From positions 1 through 15,978 of the forward strand of contig CABQER010000017.1 in assembly GCA_902463235.1 (NCBI GenBank): a stretch of 15,978 nt of DNA. The letters run 5' to 3'. This document shows, one piece after another, positions 1-7,400 of the stretch. How positions within the stretch are numbered: position 1 is the first letter of the stretch; every line of letters starts with the position of its first letter. The translations under genes were made by a program, and so were the position numbers. The DNA is from an uncultured Faecalibacterium sp. Lineage in GTDB: Bacteria; Bacillota; Clostridia; Oscillospirales; Ruminococcaceae. The notes under the pieces are model-generated. The model searched no databases, was not told the origin of the DNA, and saw only the letters and a program-made list of their open reading frames with translations.

Positions 1-14
1 GAGCCCGCTAAAGA

Positions 15-80
15 AAAAAGCATCTGCAGCAAGAATTCGTAGATTTTCTGAGAGCTCAAACGAATGTGCAGATGCTTTTT
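15..80. terminator. Long hairpin at left edge, possible bidirectional terminator
   Basis: A perfect 14-bp inverted repeat pairs 15-28 with 67-80 (AAAAAGCATCTGCA with its complement). The A-run on one side and T-run on the other are as expected for a terminator readable in either direction. The 38-nt loop holds a second perfect 6-bp repeat (35-40 with 60-65), so the whole element can form an extended imperfect hairpin. It probably ends transcription of a gene lying to the left of the window. The long loop is unusual for an intrinsic terminator. Confidence 0.55.
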
Positions 81-116
81 ACTTTGTGTGCGATTGTGTT
101 GTGCAATAACTTTTTC

Positions 117-283
117 TGTTGAAAAATCAGACAGTTTTCAACAGTTTCCACTCAGTTTTCAACACCGTTTGCGGAAAAAGCATAAAATAAACGTGGAAAA
201 GCGCTTTTACGCCTGAAAAACTGTGTGGAAAACACGGGTAAAACCGTGGAATATCCATTTTTATGGGGAAAAGTTGTTGAAAT
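117..283. other. AT-rich non-coding stretch with repeated TTTTCAACA/TTTTCCACA 9-mers
   Basis: No gene is supported between the hairpin at the left edge and the ATPase start at 339. The stretch holds the 9-mer TTTTCAACA at 135-143 and 156-164, and inverted at 117-125. It also holds TTTTCCACA inverted at 224-232, TTTTCCACG inverted at 192-200, and a looser inverted copy at 275-283. TTTTCCACA differs by one base from the DnaA box TTATCCACA; TTTTCAACA differs by two. A TAAAAT at 183-188 with TCAACA at 159-164 (18-bp spacer) could be a promoter for the ATPase, but this is weak. What the repeats do is not shown by the sequence. Confidence 0.35.
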
Positions 284-338
284 CCCCGCCCGCCGCAGCG
301 TGATGCGGCCCATGGATCCCGCAAAAGGAGAGTTTTGT

Positions 339-2231
339 ATGAACAAAAAGCAGAAAAAGAACCTGCAGCGCATCATCATTGCGCTGATTTTGGTGCTCAT
401 CCTCAAGCTTTTGCCCCAGTTCCCCACGCCGGTGGAGCTGGTACTGTACTGCATCCCGTATCTGGTGGTCGGCTGGGACGTGCTGCGCAAGGCACTGCTT
501 GGCATCAAGAATCGTCAGCCCTTTGACGAGTGCTTCCTGATGGCCGTTGCCACTGTGGGTGCATTTGCACTGGGCGACTACGTGGAGGGCTGTGCCGTTA
601 TCATCTTCTACCAGATCGGCGAGCTGTTTCAGAGCGTGGCCGTAGGCAAGAGCCGGCAGAGCATTTCCAGCTTAATGGACATCCGCCCGGACTACGCCAA
701 CATTGAGGGCGAGGACGGAAAACTGGAGCAGGTGGACCCGGACGATGTGGAGATCGGCACCGTGATCGTGGTCCAGCCCGGTGAGCGCGTGCCCATCGAC
801 GGCGTGATCGTGGAGGGCGCTTCTGCCCTGAACACCGCCGCCCTGACCGGCGAGAGCCTGCCCCGCGATGTGCAGACCGGCGATGAGGTCATCAGCGGCT
901 GCGTGAACATGACCGGCCTGCTGAAGGTAAGGACCACCAAGGAATTCGGCGAATCCACCGTTTCCAAAATTCTCGATCTGGTGGAAAATTCCAGCATGAA
1001 GAAGGCCCGCGCCGAGAACTTCATCACCCGTTTTGCCCGCGTGTACACCCCCGCCGTGTGCTATGGCGCATTGGCTCTGGCCTTTATCCCGCCCATCGTG
1101 CTGCTGCTCATGGGCCAGCCCGCCCGCTTTGGTGACTGGGTCTACCGTGCCCTGACCTTCCTTGTTATCAGCTGCCCCTGCGCACTGGTCATCAGCATTC
1201 CCCTGAGCTTCTTCGGCGGCATCGGCGGTGCATCTGCCTGCGGCATTCTGGTCAAGGGTTCCACCTATCTGGAAGAGCTGGCCCGCACCGGCATCGTTGT
1301 GTTCGACAAGACCGGCACCCTGACCCAGGGCACCTTTAAAGTGACCGGCATCCACCCCGCAGAGGGCATCAGCGAGGAGCAGCTGGTGGAAGCTGCCGCG
1401 CTGGCCGAGAGCTGGTCCAAGCACCCCATCTCCCTCAGCATCAAGGCCGCTTACGGCAGGGAGATCGATCCGAACCGTGTCACCGATGTGCAGGAGCTTG
1501 GCGGCCACGGCGTGACCGCCAAGGTGGACGGCAGGACCGTTGCTGCCGGCAACGCCCGCCTGATGGAAAAGCTGGGCCTGAAGGCTCCCGCCGTCAGCGA
1601 GACCGGCACCATCGTGCATGTGGCCATCGAGGGCATGTACGCCGGTTATCTGCTGATCGCCGATGTGGTAAAGCCCCACAGCGCACAGGCCATCCGGGGC
1701 CTGAAGGATGCCGGTGTGCGCAAGACCGTGATGCTGACCGGCGATGCCGAGCCGGTTGCAAAGGCCGTTTCCGCAGAGCTTGGGCTGGATGAATACCATG
1801 CGGGCCTGCTGCCGGGCGACAAGGTAGACCAGATCGAAACGCTGCTCGCCGCAAAGCGGCCCAAAGAGAACCTTGCCTTTGTGGGCGACGGCATCAACGA
1901 TGCCCCGGTGCTGTCCCGTGCCGATGTGGGCATTGCAATGGGCGCTCTTGGCTCTGACGCTGCCATTGAGGCCGCTGACGTGGTGCTGATGGACGACGAC
2001 CCCGCCAAGATCGCACTGGCCATGCGCATTGCCCGCCGCACGTTACGCATCGTGTACCAGAACATCGTGTTTGCACTGGCCATCAAGTTTGCCTGCCTTG
2101 TGCTGGGCGCGATCGGCATGGCCAGCATGTGGACCGCCATCTTTGCCGATGTGGGCGTGATGGTGCTGGCTGTGCTCAACGCCACCCGTGCCCTGTACAC
2201 TAAGGATCTGGCGAAAAAGAATGAACAGTAA
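339..2231 (+). CDS. P1B-type heavy-metal exporting ATPase (Zn/Cd/Pb class)
   Basis: An inner-membrane pump that exports divalent metal using ATP. Residues from the ATG at 339: actuator-domain TGES (170-173), metal-binding CPC in a membrane helix (279-281), phosphorylation motif DKTGTLT with the acceptor Asp at 323, the HP motif in SKHP (362-363) and GDGIND (516-521). A Lys in the penultimate helix (583) and an Asp in the last helix (604, FADVG) are the ligand pattern of the Zn/Cd/Pb (ZntA/CadA) class rather than the copper class. The protein is 630 aa and starts almost directly with membrane helices, so the N-terminal HMA metal-binding domain common in the family is absent. The start at 339 is chosen because AAAGGAG lies at 324-330; an in-frame GTG at 225 has no such site. 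No metal-responsive regulator is adjacent. The exact metal is inferred. Confidence 0.93.
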   Translation: MNKKQKKNLQRIIIALILVLILKLLPQFPTPVELVLYCIPYLVVGWDVLRKALLGIKNRQPFDECFLMAVATVGAFALGDYVEGCAVIIFYQIGELFQSVAVGKSRQSISSLMDIRPDYANIEGEDGKLEQVDPDDVEIGTVIVVQPGERVPIDGVIVEGASALNTAALTGESLPRDVQTGDEVISGCVNMTGLLKVRTTKEFGESTVSKILDLVENSSMKKARAENFITRFARVYTPAVCYGALALAFIPPIVLLLMGQPARFGDWVYRALTFLVISCPCALVISIPLSFFGGIGGASACGILVKGSTYLEELARTGIVVFDKTGTLTQGTFKVTGIHPAEGISEEQLVEAAALAESWSKHPISLSIKAAYGREIDPNRVTDVQELGGHGVTAKVDGRTVAAGNARLMEKLGLKAPAVSETGTIVHVAIEGMYAGYLLIADVVKPHSAQAIRGLKDAGVRKTVMLTGDAEPVAKAVSAELGLDEYHAGLLPGDKVDQIETLLAAKRPKENLAFVGDGINDAPVLSRADVGIAMGALGSDAAIEAADVVLMDDDPAKIALAMRIARRTLRIVYQNIVFALAIKFACLVLGAIGMASMWTAIFADVGVMVLAVLNATRALYTKDLAKKNEQ

Positions 2232-2274
2232 AAAACAGTGCCGGACAGCCTGAAAACTGTCCGGCACTGTTTTT
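2231..2274. terminator. Bidirectional intrinsic terminator between ATPase and glycosyltransferase
   Basis: A perfect 18-bp inverted repeat (2231-2248 with 2257-2274, loop of 8) has a run of A on the left and a run of T on the right. It serves the plus-strand ATPase and, in the other direction, the minus-strand glycosyltransferase, whose stop codon at 2273-2275 overlaps the end of the stem. Confidence 0.9.
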
Positions 2275-3151
2275 ATATATGAGGTGCATACAGGCGTTCT
2301 ATTTCATGCACAAGCTCCGGTTCTTTTTCGATATCAAATTTTCTGGCAAACATGCAGGGCGATGCTTTCAGCTGTTCCAGATCAGCGTATTTCCAGACCC
2401 ACGGATTGCCTCTGTCCCAATCGATGGCACGGGCACTGGTATCACCCGGCCCCTGATAGATCTTATCCTGATACGGCGACTGCACGATCAGTGTCTGCAC
2501 AAAGAACTCGTCCGAGCAAAAGGTCTTGTCCAGCACCTGCAGGACCCACTCTTCTTTTGTCAACAGATACCGTGCAAAGCCATCCGTGCAGCTGAACCAT
2601 TGACTGCCCTTTGTGAAGTGAACGTCCTGATTGCGCTTTATTCTCAGCAGCTTCTGGCCCGACAGCAGGATTCCATTGATCACGCCGAGCACTGGATGGC
2701 GGCGCAGATCGATATTCTGGAAAAAGTGCCGGTAATAAACGCGCTCATCATTGAACGGGCTGAATGGGTGCGGGTCGAAATGAACAAATTCCTTGTCCGG
2801 GTTTGCCTCAAAGAATGCGCGGATATCTTCCGGTGGCTGAATCGGCAGATCCGCACCGGAGATCAGGTGGTAATGTTGGTATGGGCCGTGATCTACCGCT
2901 GCCTTGAGCAATACAAACTCTGCCTTTACTAAAGTAATACCACCCCAAACAGCGCTCGTTCTCTGTGCGTGAAAAACCTTGGCATATTTTACATATCGTT
3001 CAACGGTTTCTGGCTGGTAGTTTTCATTCTTGCTGTCCATATGGATGAAAATATCATTCCACGGTGCATCCAGCATCCGAAGCAAAGTCCAAAACATCTC
3101 ATTGCACTGATGTGCCATAAGCATGTACGCCTGTTTTTCTCTTGTTTCCAT
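2273..3151 (-). CDS. GT14-type (core-2/I-branching) glycosyltransferase
   Basis: A 292-aa cytoplasmic glycosyltransferase with no signal peptide or clear membrane segment. It matches the Branch (GT14) family: an N-terminal strand MLMAHQCN, then FIHMDSK, WGGITLVKAE, the HYHLISGADLPI block, GSQWFSCTDGFARYLL and SDEFFVQT near the C-terminus. Bacterial members are about this length and typically add sugars to surface polysaccharides or other glycans. Donor and acceptor cannot be read here. The start at 3151 is supported by AGAGGA just upstream and by a strong promoter at 3190-3217. It stands alone, with no other glycan genes beside it, and is separated from the microcompartment operon upstream by a strong hairpin. 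Confidence 0.85.
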   Translation of the reverse strand: METREKQAYMLMAHQCNEMFWTLLRMLDAPWNDIFIHMDSKNENYQPETVERYVKYAKVFHAQRTSAVWGGITLVKAEFVLLKAAVDHGPYQHYHLISGADLPIQPPEDIRAFFEANPDKEFVHFDPHPFSPFNDERVYYRHFFQNIDLRRHPVLGVINGILLSGQKLLRIKRNQDVHFTKGSQWFSCTDGFARYLLTKEEWVLQVLDKTFCSDEFFVQTLIVQSPYQDKIYQGPGDTSARAIDWDRGNPWVWKYADLEQLKASPCMFARKFDIEKEPELVHEIERLYAPHI

Positions 3152-3189
3152 CGCTTTTTCCTCTTACTTCTGCACCGCGTTTTCATTTT

Positions 3190-3217
3190 ATTATAACAGA
3201 ATCCTCTTTAAAAACAA
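3190..3217 (-). promoter_or_regulatory. SigA-type promoter of the glycosyltransferase gene
   Basis: On the minus strand TTGTTT (3212-3217) is followed after 16 bp by a perfect TATAAT (3190-3195). The glycosyltransferase ATG lies about 40 bp downstream. This makes the gene an independent transcription unit rather than the tail of the microcompartment operon. Confidence 0.75.
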
Positions 3218-3240
3218 TCCCACCACCCCTTTTTTACAGC

Positions 3241-3285
3241 ACAAAGCCGCTGCTTTCCCTTGCAGAGGGAGAGCGGCGGCTTTGT
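3241..3285. terminator. Strong hairpin ending the microcompartment operon
   Basis: Twenty base pairs, including two G-U type pairs, form between 3241-3260 and 3266-3285 around a 5-nt loop. It sits just past the stop of the alcohol dehydrogenase (3321) and before the glycosyltransferase promoter, where the operon should end. The base of the stem is AAA/TTT, but no long T-run follows on the minus strand. It may be a terminator with a weak tract, an mRNA 3' stabiliser, or a copy of a dispersed palindromic repeat. Confidence 0.65.
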
Positions 3286-3320
3286 TTGGGTATGGAGAAA
3301 AATGGAGGAGGTCTCAAAGT

Positions 3321-4481
3321 TTATCCGCGGAAAGCAGCGGTATACACCGCCACCACCTCGTCGCGGGTGGGGGTGATCTGGTTGGTGGACATGCAGGTGT
3401 CGTGCAGGGCAAGCTCTGCCAGCGCGGCAAAATCTGCAGGGTCCACCTTGTTCAGCTGCGCAAGATTGGCGGGGATGCCCACGCCTGCACTGAGCTGACG
3501 GACAAACTGGATCACTGCCGGTGCGGCAGTGTCCGGGGTAAAAGTGCCCTGCAGGCCCATGGCAGCGGCAATGGTCATGAACCGCTCCCGACACACCGGG
3601 CTGCGGCTGTTGAAGGCCAGCACGTAGGGCAGCAGCACCGCATTGCACACACCGTGGGGCAGGTTGTAGTGTCCGCCCAGCGCGTGTGCCATCGCATGCA
3701 CCATGCCAAGGCCCGCGTTGGAGAAAGCCATGCCTGCCACATTTTCGGCGTAGGCCATCATGGTGCGGGCGGCTTCATCCTGACCGTTGGCAACGGCCCG
3801 TGGCAGGTTCTGCACGATCGCCTGCATGGCCCAGTAGGCATCCTTGTCCGTGAGCGGGTTGGCGTTTTTGGAAAGCGCCGCCTCGATGGCGTGGGTCAGC
3901 GCGTCCATGCCGGTGGCTGCGGTGAGCTTGGGCGGCATGGAGGACATGAAGTCGGTGTCGTTCACCGCAATGCTGACCATGCAGTTGGGGTCCACCATGG
4001 CCATTTTGCTGTGGCGGACAGGGTCGGTGACGATGTAGAAGGAGGTGCACTCGCTGCCGGTACCGGCGGTGGTGTTCACCGCCACGATGGGCAGGCCGGG
4101 CTTGGAGGACTTGTTCTCGCCCTCGTACTGTTCCACGGTACCGCCGCAGGCCACCACGATGCTGGTTGCCTTAGCGGTATCGATGGCGCTGCCGCCGCCC
4201 AGAGCCACCAGCAGCTGCACCTGCAGGGTACGGGCTGCGGCAATGCAGTCGTTCACCACCTGTACGGTGGGGTTGGGCTGCACATTGTAGTACACGGCGT
4301 ACTCCACACCGGCATCGGACAGTACCTGACCGACCCGGGCAGCGGCACCGGAATCATAGAGAAAGCGGTCCGTCACCAGCAAAGCACGGCGGATGCCCAT
4401 CTTCTGAAGCTCCGGTCCCAGAAGACGGATGGCACCCTTGCCAAAAAAGCTGGTCTTGACAGCGTTGATGCGTTCTGCCAT
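3321..4481 (-). CDS. Iron-dependent alcohol dehydrogenase (FucO/PduQ-like)
   Basis: A 386-aa type III NAD(P)-dependent alcohol dehydrogenase. The nucleotide-binding GGGSAID is at residues 95-101. The metal site is complete: Asp193 and His197 in GMDALTHAIEA, His262 in GMVHAMAHALGG and His276 in NLPHGVCNA, the same pattern as lactaldehyde reductase FucO. Within a microcompartment operon such enzymes usually reduce the aldehyde to an alcohol and recycle NADH to NAD+ for the aldehyde dehydrogenase. It has no obvious terminal helix plus linker that would mark it as cargo. It is the last gene of the operon, 15 bp after the flavoprotein, with GGAGGGTG before the ATG. The aldehyde it uses is unknown. 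Confidence 0.9.
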   Translation of the reverse strand: MAERINAVKTSFFGKGAIRLLGPELQKMGIRRALLVTDRFLYDSGAAARVGQVLSDAGVEYAVYYNVQPNPTVQVVNDCIAAARTLQVQLLVALGGGSAIDTAKATSIVVACGGTVEQYEGENKSSKPGLPIVAVNTTAGTGSECTSFYIVTDPVRHSKMAMVDPNCMVSIAVNDTDFMSSMPPKLTAATGMDALTHAIEAALSKNANPLTDKDAYWAMQAIVQNLPRAVANGQDEAARTMMAYAENVAGMAFSNAGLGMVHAMAHALGGHYNLPHGVCNAVLLPYVLAFNSRSPVCRERFMTIAAAMGLQGTFTPDTAAPAVIQFVRQLSAGVGIPANLAQLNKVDPADFAALAELALHDTCMSTNQITPTRDEVVAVYTAAFRG

Positions 4482-4496
4482 GTGTTCACCCTCCGC

Positions 4497-5726
4497 TTAC
4501 TGTGCCTGACCGCAGACGATCTGCACCGGGTCCCAAATGGAACAGGACGAGGAGGAATAGACGAAATCCACCTGACCCAGTGCTTCCACGGTCATGCCAG
4601 CGCGGATGGCAACGGCAATGGCGTTGATGCGGGCCGAAACATTCTTTTCTCCCCATGCCTGCGCACCCAGCACCTGACGGGTATTGGCCTCATACACCAG
4701 CTTGATGGTGATGCGGTGGGGGTTCGGGCAGATGCCCGGGCGGTCGGTGCCGGTGGCCATTGCACTCTTGACCCGCAGACCGGCCTTGCGGGCCTCGGTC
4801 TCGGTCAGGCCGGTGCGGGCGATTTCCAGATCCGCCACCTTCAGGCTGCTGGTGCGCAGAGAGCCGTCGCGGCAGGCCGCGCAGTCGCCCACAGCGTAGA
4901 TATTGGGCACACTGGTGGCAAGGTCGGCACCAATGAGCACAGCGCCATTGGGTGCCAGCTGCGCCCCGGTACCGGCCAGCAGGCCGGTGTTGGGGGTAAC
5001 GCCGATGGCTACCACGCAAAGGTCACAGGGGTAGGTGCCGCGGTTGGTCTGTACCTGCTCCACGAAGGTACGGCCCGGGAAGGAGCGCACCTGCTCACCC
5101 AGATTGAACTGCACGCCCTGCGCTTCCAGCTCCTTCTGGATCAGCTTGCTCACCTCAGGGTCAAACTGGGGCAAAAGCTGCTGCTCTTTTTCAATGATAC
5201 GCACATTGCGGCCCAGCTTGAGGAAGGACTTTGCGATCTCCAAACCGGCCCAGCTGCCGCCCAGGATCACGATGTCCCGCACATAGGGGGTGCGGACGAA
5301 CTCCTTGAGGAAGATCAGATCTTCCACGGTCTTGAGGGTCTGCACGCCCACGCGGTCACTGCCGGGCACCTGCGGCACACGGTTGGAAGAACCGGTGGCC
5401 AGCACCAGCTTGTCGTAGTGGTCTTCAAACACGCGTCCGGTGGCAAGATCACATACCGTCACCTTGCGGGCGGCTGCGTCGATGCCGCGCACCTCATGGC
5501 GCAGATGTGCGGCGATGCCCTGCGCGTTCAGCTCAGTCTCCTTGGCCTGAATGGCCTTGTTCAGGCTGTCCAGATCCTCGCACAGGTAATGGGGCAGGCC
5601 GCCGGTGCCGCAGGAGTAGAAGCCGCCTTTTTCGTAGACGGTGATCTGCGCTCCGCGCTGGGCGGCGGCAAGTCTGGCGGCGGCCGAAACCCCGGCGGCA
5701 ATGCTGCCGATGATAATAATTTTCAT
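4497..5726 (-). CDS. FAD/NAD(P) disulfide-type oxidoreductase (NADH oxidase / CoA-disulfide reductase-like)
   Basis: A 409-aa flavoprotein of the pyridine nucleotide-disulfide oxidoreductase class III group. The FAD-binding start is IIIGSIAAGVSAA (residues 4-16). A single redox cysteine, Cys39, lies in FYSCGTGGLPHY, where NADH oxidases have SCG and CoA-disulfide reductases have NCGLP; this copy has a two-residue insertion that gives it features of both. A second nucleotide-binding motif is VILGGSWAGLEIA, followed by ATGSSNR and IYAVGDCAA. It is slightly shorter than the usual roughly 445 aa. Its position in the microcompartment operon suggests a role in NAD+ regeneration or thiol/CoA redox balance, which is inference. 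The ribosome binding site is weak (GTGAGG). Not usual in well-studied microcompartment loci. Confidence 0.82.
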   Translation of the reverse strand: MKIIIIGSIAAGVSAAARLAAAQRGAQITVYEKGGFYSCGTGGLPHYLCEDLDSLNKAIQAKETELNAQGIAAHLRHEVRGIDAAARKVTVCDLATGRVFEDHYDKLVLATGSSNRVPQVPGSDRVGVQTLKTVEDLIFLKEFVRTPYVRDIVILGGSWAGLEIAKSFLKLGRNVRIIEKEQQLLPQFDPEVSKLIQKELEAQGVQFNLGEQVRSFPGRTFVEQVQTNRGTYPCDLCVVAIGVTPNTGLLAGTGAQLAPNGAVLIGADLATSVPNIYAVGDCAACRDGSLRTSSLKVADLEIARTGLTETEARKAGLRVKSAMATGTDRPGICPNPHRITIKLVYEANTRQVLGAQAWGEKNVSARINAIAVAIRAGMTVEALGQVDFVYSSSSCSIWDPVQIVCGQAQ

Positions 5727-5787
5727 TGTTTAAGCCTCACGATCCCGCCGGGAGGAAGCCCCTCTCTGCGGCAAAACTTGCAGGGTG

Positions 5788-6048
5788 TTACTTACTCAGG
5801 GTGGGAGGATTGTCCACGATGCCCACGATGAAAGCATCAATGGGCGACGGATGGTCCAGACCATGCTGGGTGGTCTCGTCGGTGGTGACCAGAACCATCT
5901 CGCCTACACCCGCGCCGATGTTGTCGCCCGCCACGATGGTATCCTTTTTGGAGCCGAACACCGGCTCCACCAGCAGGAACTTATAGCCTACAAGCTCCGG
6001 CATTTTGCGGGTGGCGACAACGGTCCCCTTGACGATCCCTAAAATCAT
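5788..6048 (-). CDS. Microcompartment shell vertex pentamer (BMC-P, EutN/CcmL family)
   Basis: An 86-aa protein with the full EutN/CcmL pattern: MILGIVKGTVVATRK at the N-terminus, LVGYKFLLVEP, the TIVAGDNIGAGVGEMVLV core, and AFIVGIVD near the end. Pentamers of this family cap the vertices of the polyhedral shell. Only one copy is present in the window. The ATG lies 3 bp after the pduL stop, and its ribosome binding site (GAGGAG) sits inside the end of pduL, so the two are translationally linked. Confidence 0.95.
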   Translation of the reverse strand: MILGIVKGTVVATRKMPELVGYKFLLVEPVFGSKKDTIVAGDNIGAGVGEMVLVTTDETTQHGLDHPSPIDAFIVGIVDNPPTLSK

Positions 6049-6051
6049 AGC

Positions 6052-6708
6052 TTACTCCTCTTTGCCCAGCACGGTGACCAGCTGCCCCTGCTTGAGCAGG
6101 AAGGCATTGCCATCGTCCGTGTCGATGTGAAAATCCAGTGCACATTTGTCGTTTGCGCGGATCAGCACCCCGCCCATCACGCCCGGCTTGGGGCCGTCGA
6201 TCTTTACCTGCACGCGGTCGCCGTCGGCAAGGCCGAAGGCAGCTGCCTGTGCGGGAGTCATGTGGATGTGGCGGTCGGCGATCATCACGCCCTCCGGCAC
6301 AGTCAGGGTGCCATTGGGGCCGCGCAGGGTCACGCCCGGCGTGCCCTTTGTATCCCCGCTGGAACGCACCGGCGCTTTGATGCCGATGTTGCGGCAGTCG
6401 GTCTGCGCCAGCTCGATCTGAGTGGCACTGCGCTCCGGGCCAAGGATGCGGACATGCTTCAGTTCGCCCTTGGGGCCGATGATGTCCAGACATTCCTCGC
6501 AGGCAAACTGGCCGGGCTGGCTCAGCGCCTTTTTGGGGGTGAGCTGGTAGCCATAGCCGAACAGCTTGTCCACATCATCGCGGGTAAGGTGGATGTGCCG
6601 CACCGAGATGCCTACCGGCACCTGACGGCTGCGCTTTTGCAGCTCTGCCTGCACGGCCTGCGTGATCAGGAGCAGCAGCTGTTCCTGACTGATGTCATGG
6701 TAAACCAA
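6052..6708 (-). CDS. pduL: PduL-type phosphate acyltransferase, TTG start
   Basis: A 218-aa phosphotransacylase converting acyl-CoA plus phosphate to acyl-phosphate and CoA, the ATP-yielding branch of metabolosomes. Two PduL domains are visible with their zinc ligands: VRHIHL (His38, His40), CEEC (Glu71/72), DRHIHM (His147, His149) and LDFHIDTDD (His194). The N-terminal segment, residues 5-25 (DISQEQLLLLITQAVQAEL), forms a likely amphipathic helix like the encapsulation peptides that bring PduL into the shell. The start codon is TTG at 6706-6708, preceded by AAAGGAG with 9-nt spacing; no in-frame ATG fits better. No acetate kinase gene is in the window. Confidence 0.94.
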   Translation of the reverse strand: MVYHDISQEQLLLLITQAVQAELQKRSRQVPVGISVRHIHLTRDDVDKLFGYGYQLTPKKALSQPGQFACEECLDIIGPKGELKHVRILGPERSATQIELAQTDCRNIGIKAPVRSSGDTKGTPGVTLRGPNGTLTVPEGVMIADRHIHMTPAQAAAFGLADGDRVQVKIDGPKPGVMGGVLIRANDKCALDFHIDTDDGNAFLLKQGQLVTVLGKEE

Positions 6709-6747
6709 GGCACAGCGCTCCTTTCTTATGCAGCGTCAGCGCAGGGC

Positions 6748-7338
6748 TCAGCGCAGCTCAGGCATGCACTCGGACACGCTTGCGTGCGGGCGGGGAATGA
6801 CCAGTGCGCTGACCACTTCGCCAATGCGGGAAGCAGCGGTCTGGCCTGCCTCAACAGCAGCCTTCACAGCGCCAACGTCGCCCTGCACGAACACGGTAAC
6901 AAGGCCTGCGCCGATCTTCTCCTGACCCACCAGAGAGACATCTGCGCTCTTCAGCATGGCATCGGCTGCCTCGATGGAAGCGGTCAGGCCGTTGGTCTCG
7001 ATCATGCCCAGAGCGGCATCCAGCGGCACCTGCTCGCCTGCGGGCAGGCCGGACTTGCCGGTCGCGGGGCCCTTGGCAGGCATGATGCGGGCCAGATCTG
7101 CGTGGGGGCGTGCAATGACGTTGACGCAGAACAGCTCACCCACGCGGGAAGCAGCCTCTTCGCCAGCCTCGGTAGCAGCCTTGACAGCGCCCACCTCGCC
7201 GGTAACGATCACGGTGGTCAGACCGGCACCGATGGTGTCGGAACCAATGAACTCAACGTCAGCAGCCTTCAGCATTGCATCGGTAGCGTCGATGTTGCCA
7301 ACCAGACCCTTCGTCTCGATAAAACCCAGAGCTTTCAT
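6748..7338 (-). CDS. Tandem-domain microcompartment shell protein (BMC-T)
   Basis: A 196-aa shell protein with two BMC domains in direct order: residues 3-79 (ALGFIETKGLVG to VIARPH) and 108-186 (DAALGMIETNGL to VIPRPH), joined by a linker of about 28 residues. The two pore loops are TIGAGLT (residues 36-41) and KIGAGLV (141-146), close to the KIGSGL of hexamer proteins. No pore cysteine pattern for an iron-sulfur cluster (as in PduT) is seen. The second domain is nearly a textbook BMC-H sequence, the first more divergent. Such proteins form pseudohexameric trimers in the shell facets. It is the only facet protein in the operon. AGGAGGAAC precedes the ATG. Confidence 0.95.
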   Translation of the reverse strand: MKALGFIETKGLVGNIDATDAMLKAADVEFIGSDTIGAGLTTVIVTGEVGAVKAATEAGEEAASRVGELFCVNVIARPHADLARIMPAKGPATGKSGLPAGEQVPLDAALGMIETNGLTASIEAADAMLKSADVSLVGQEKIGAGLVTVFVQGDVGAVKAAVEAGQTAASRIGEVVSALVIPRPHASVSECMPELR

Positions 7339-7400
7339 AAGTTGTTCCTCCTGTCAGAACACTGAAAAAATTGTATGTGATGGTTTCGTCCTTCAAAAAC

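Noticed and set aside
3123..5831. A 902-codon open frame on the plus strand opposite the alcohol dehydrogenase and flavoprotein genes
   Set aside because: Its translation is His/Gly/Gln-rich low-complexity sequence with no family motifs, and it is antisense to two genes with intact catalytic motifs. Long antisense frames are expected in GC-rich genes with biased third positions.
7339..7400. Possible internal promoter before the BMC-T gene (TACAAT on the minus strand)
   Set aside because: No -35 hexamer of useful quality lies at proper spacing; a strong ribosome binding site is sufficient explanation.
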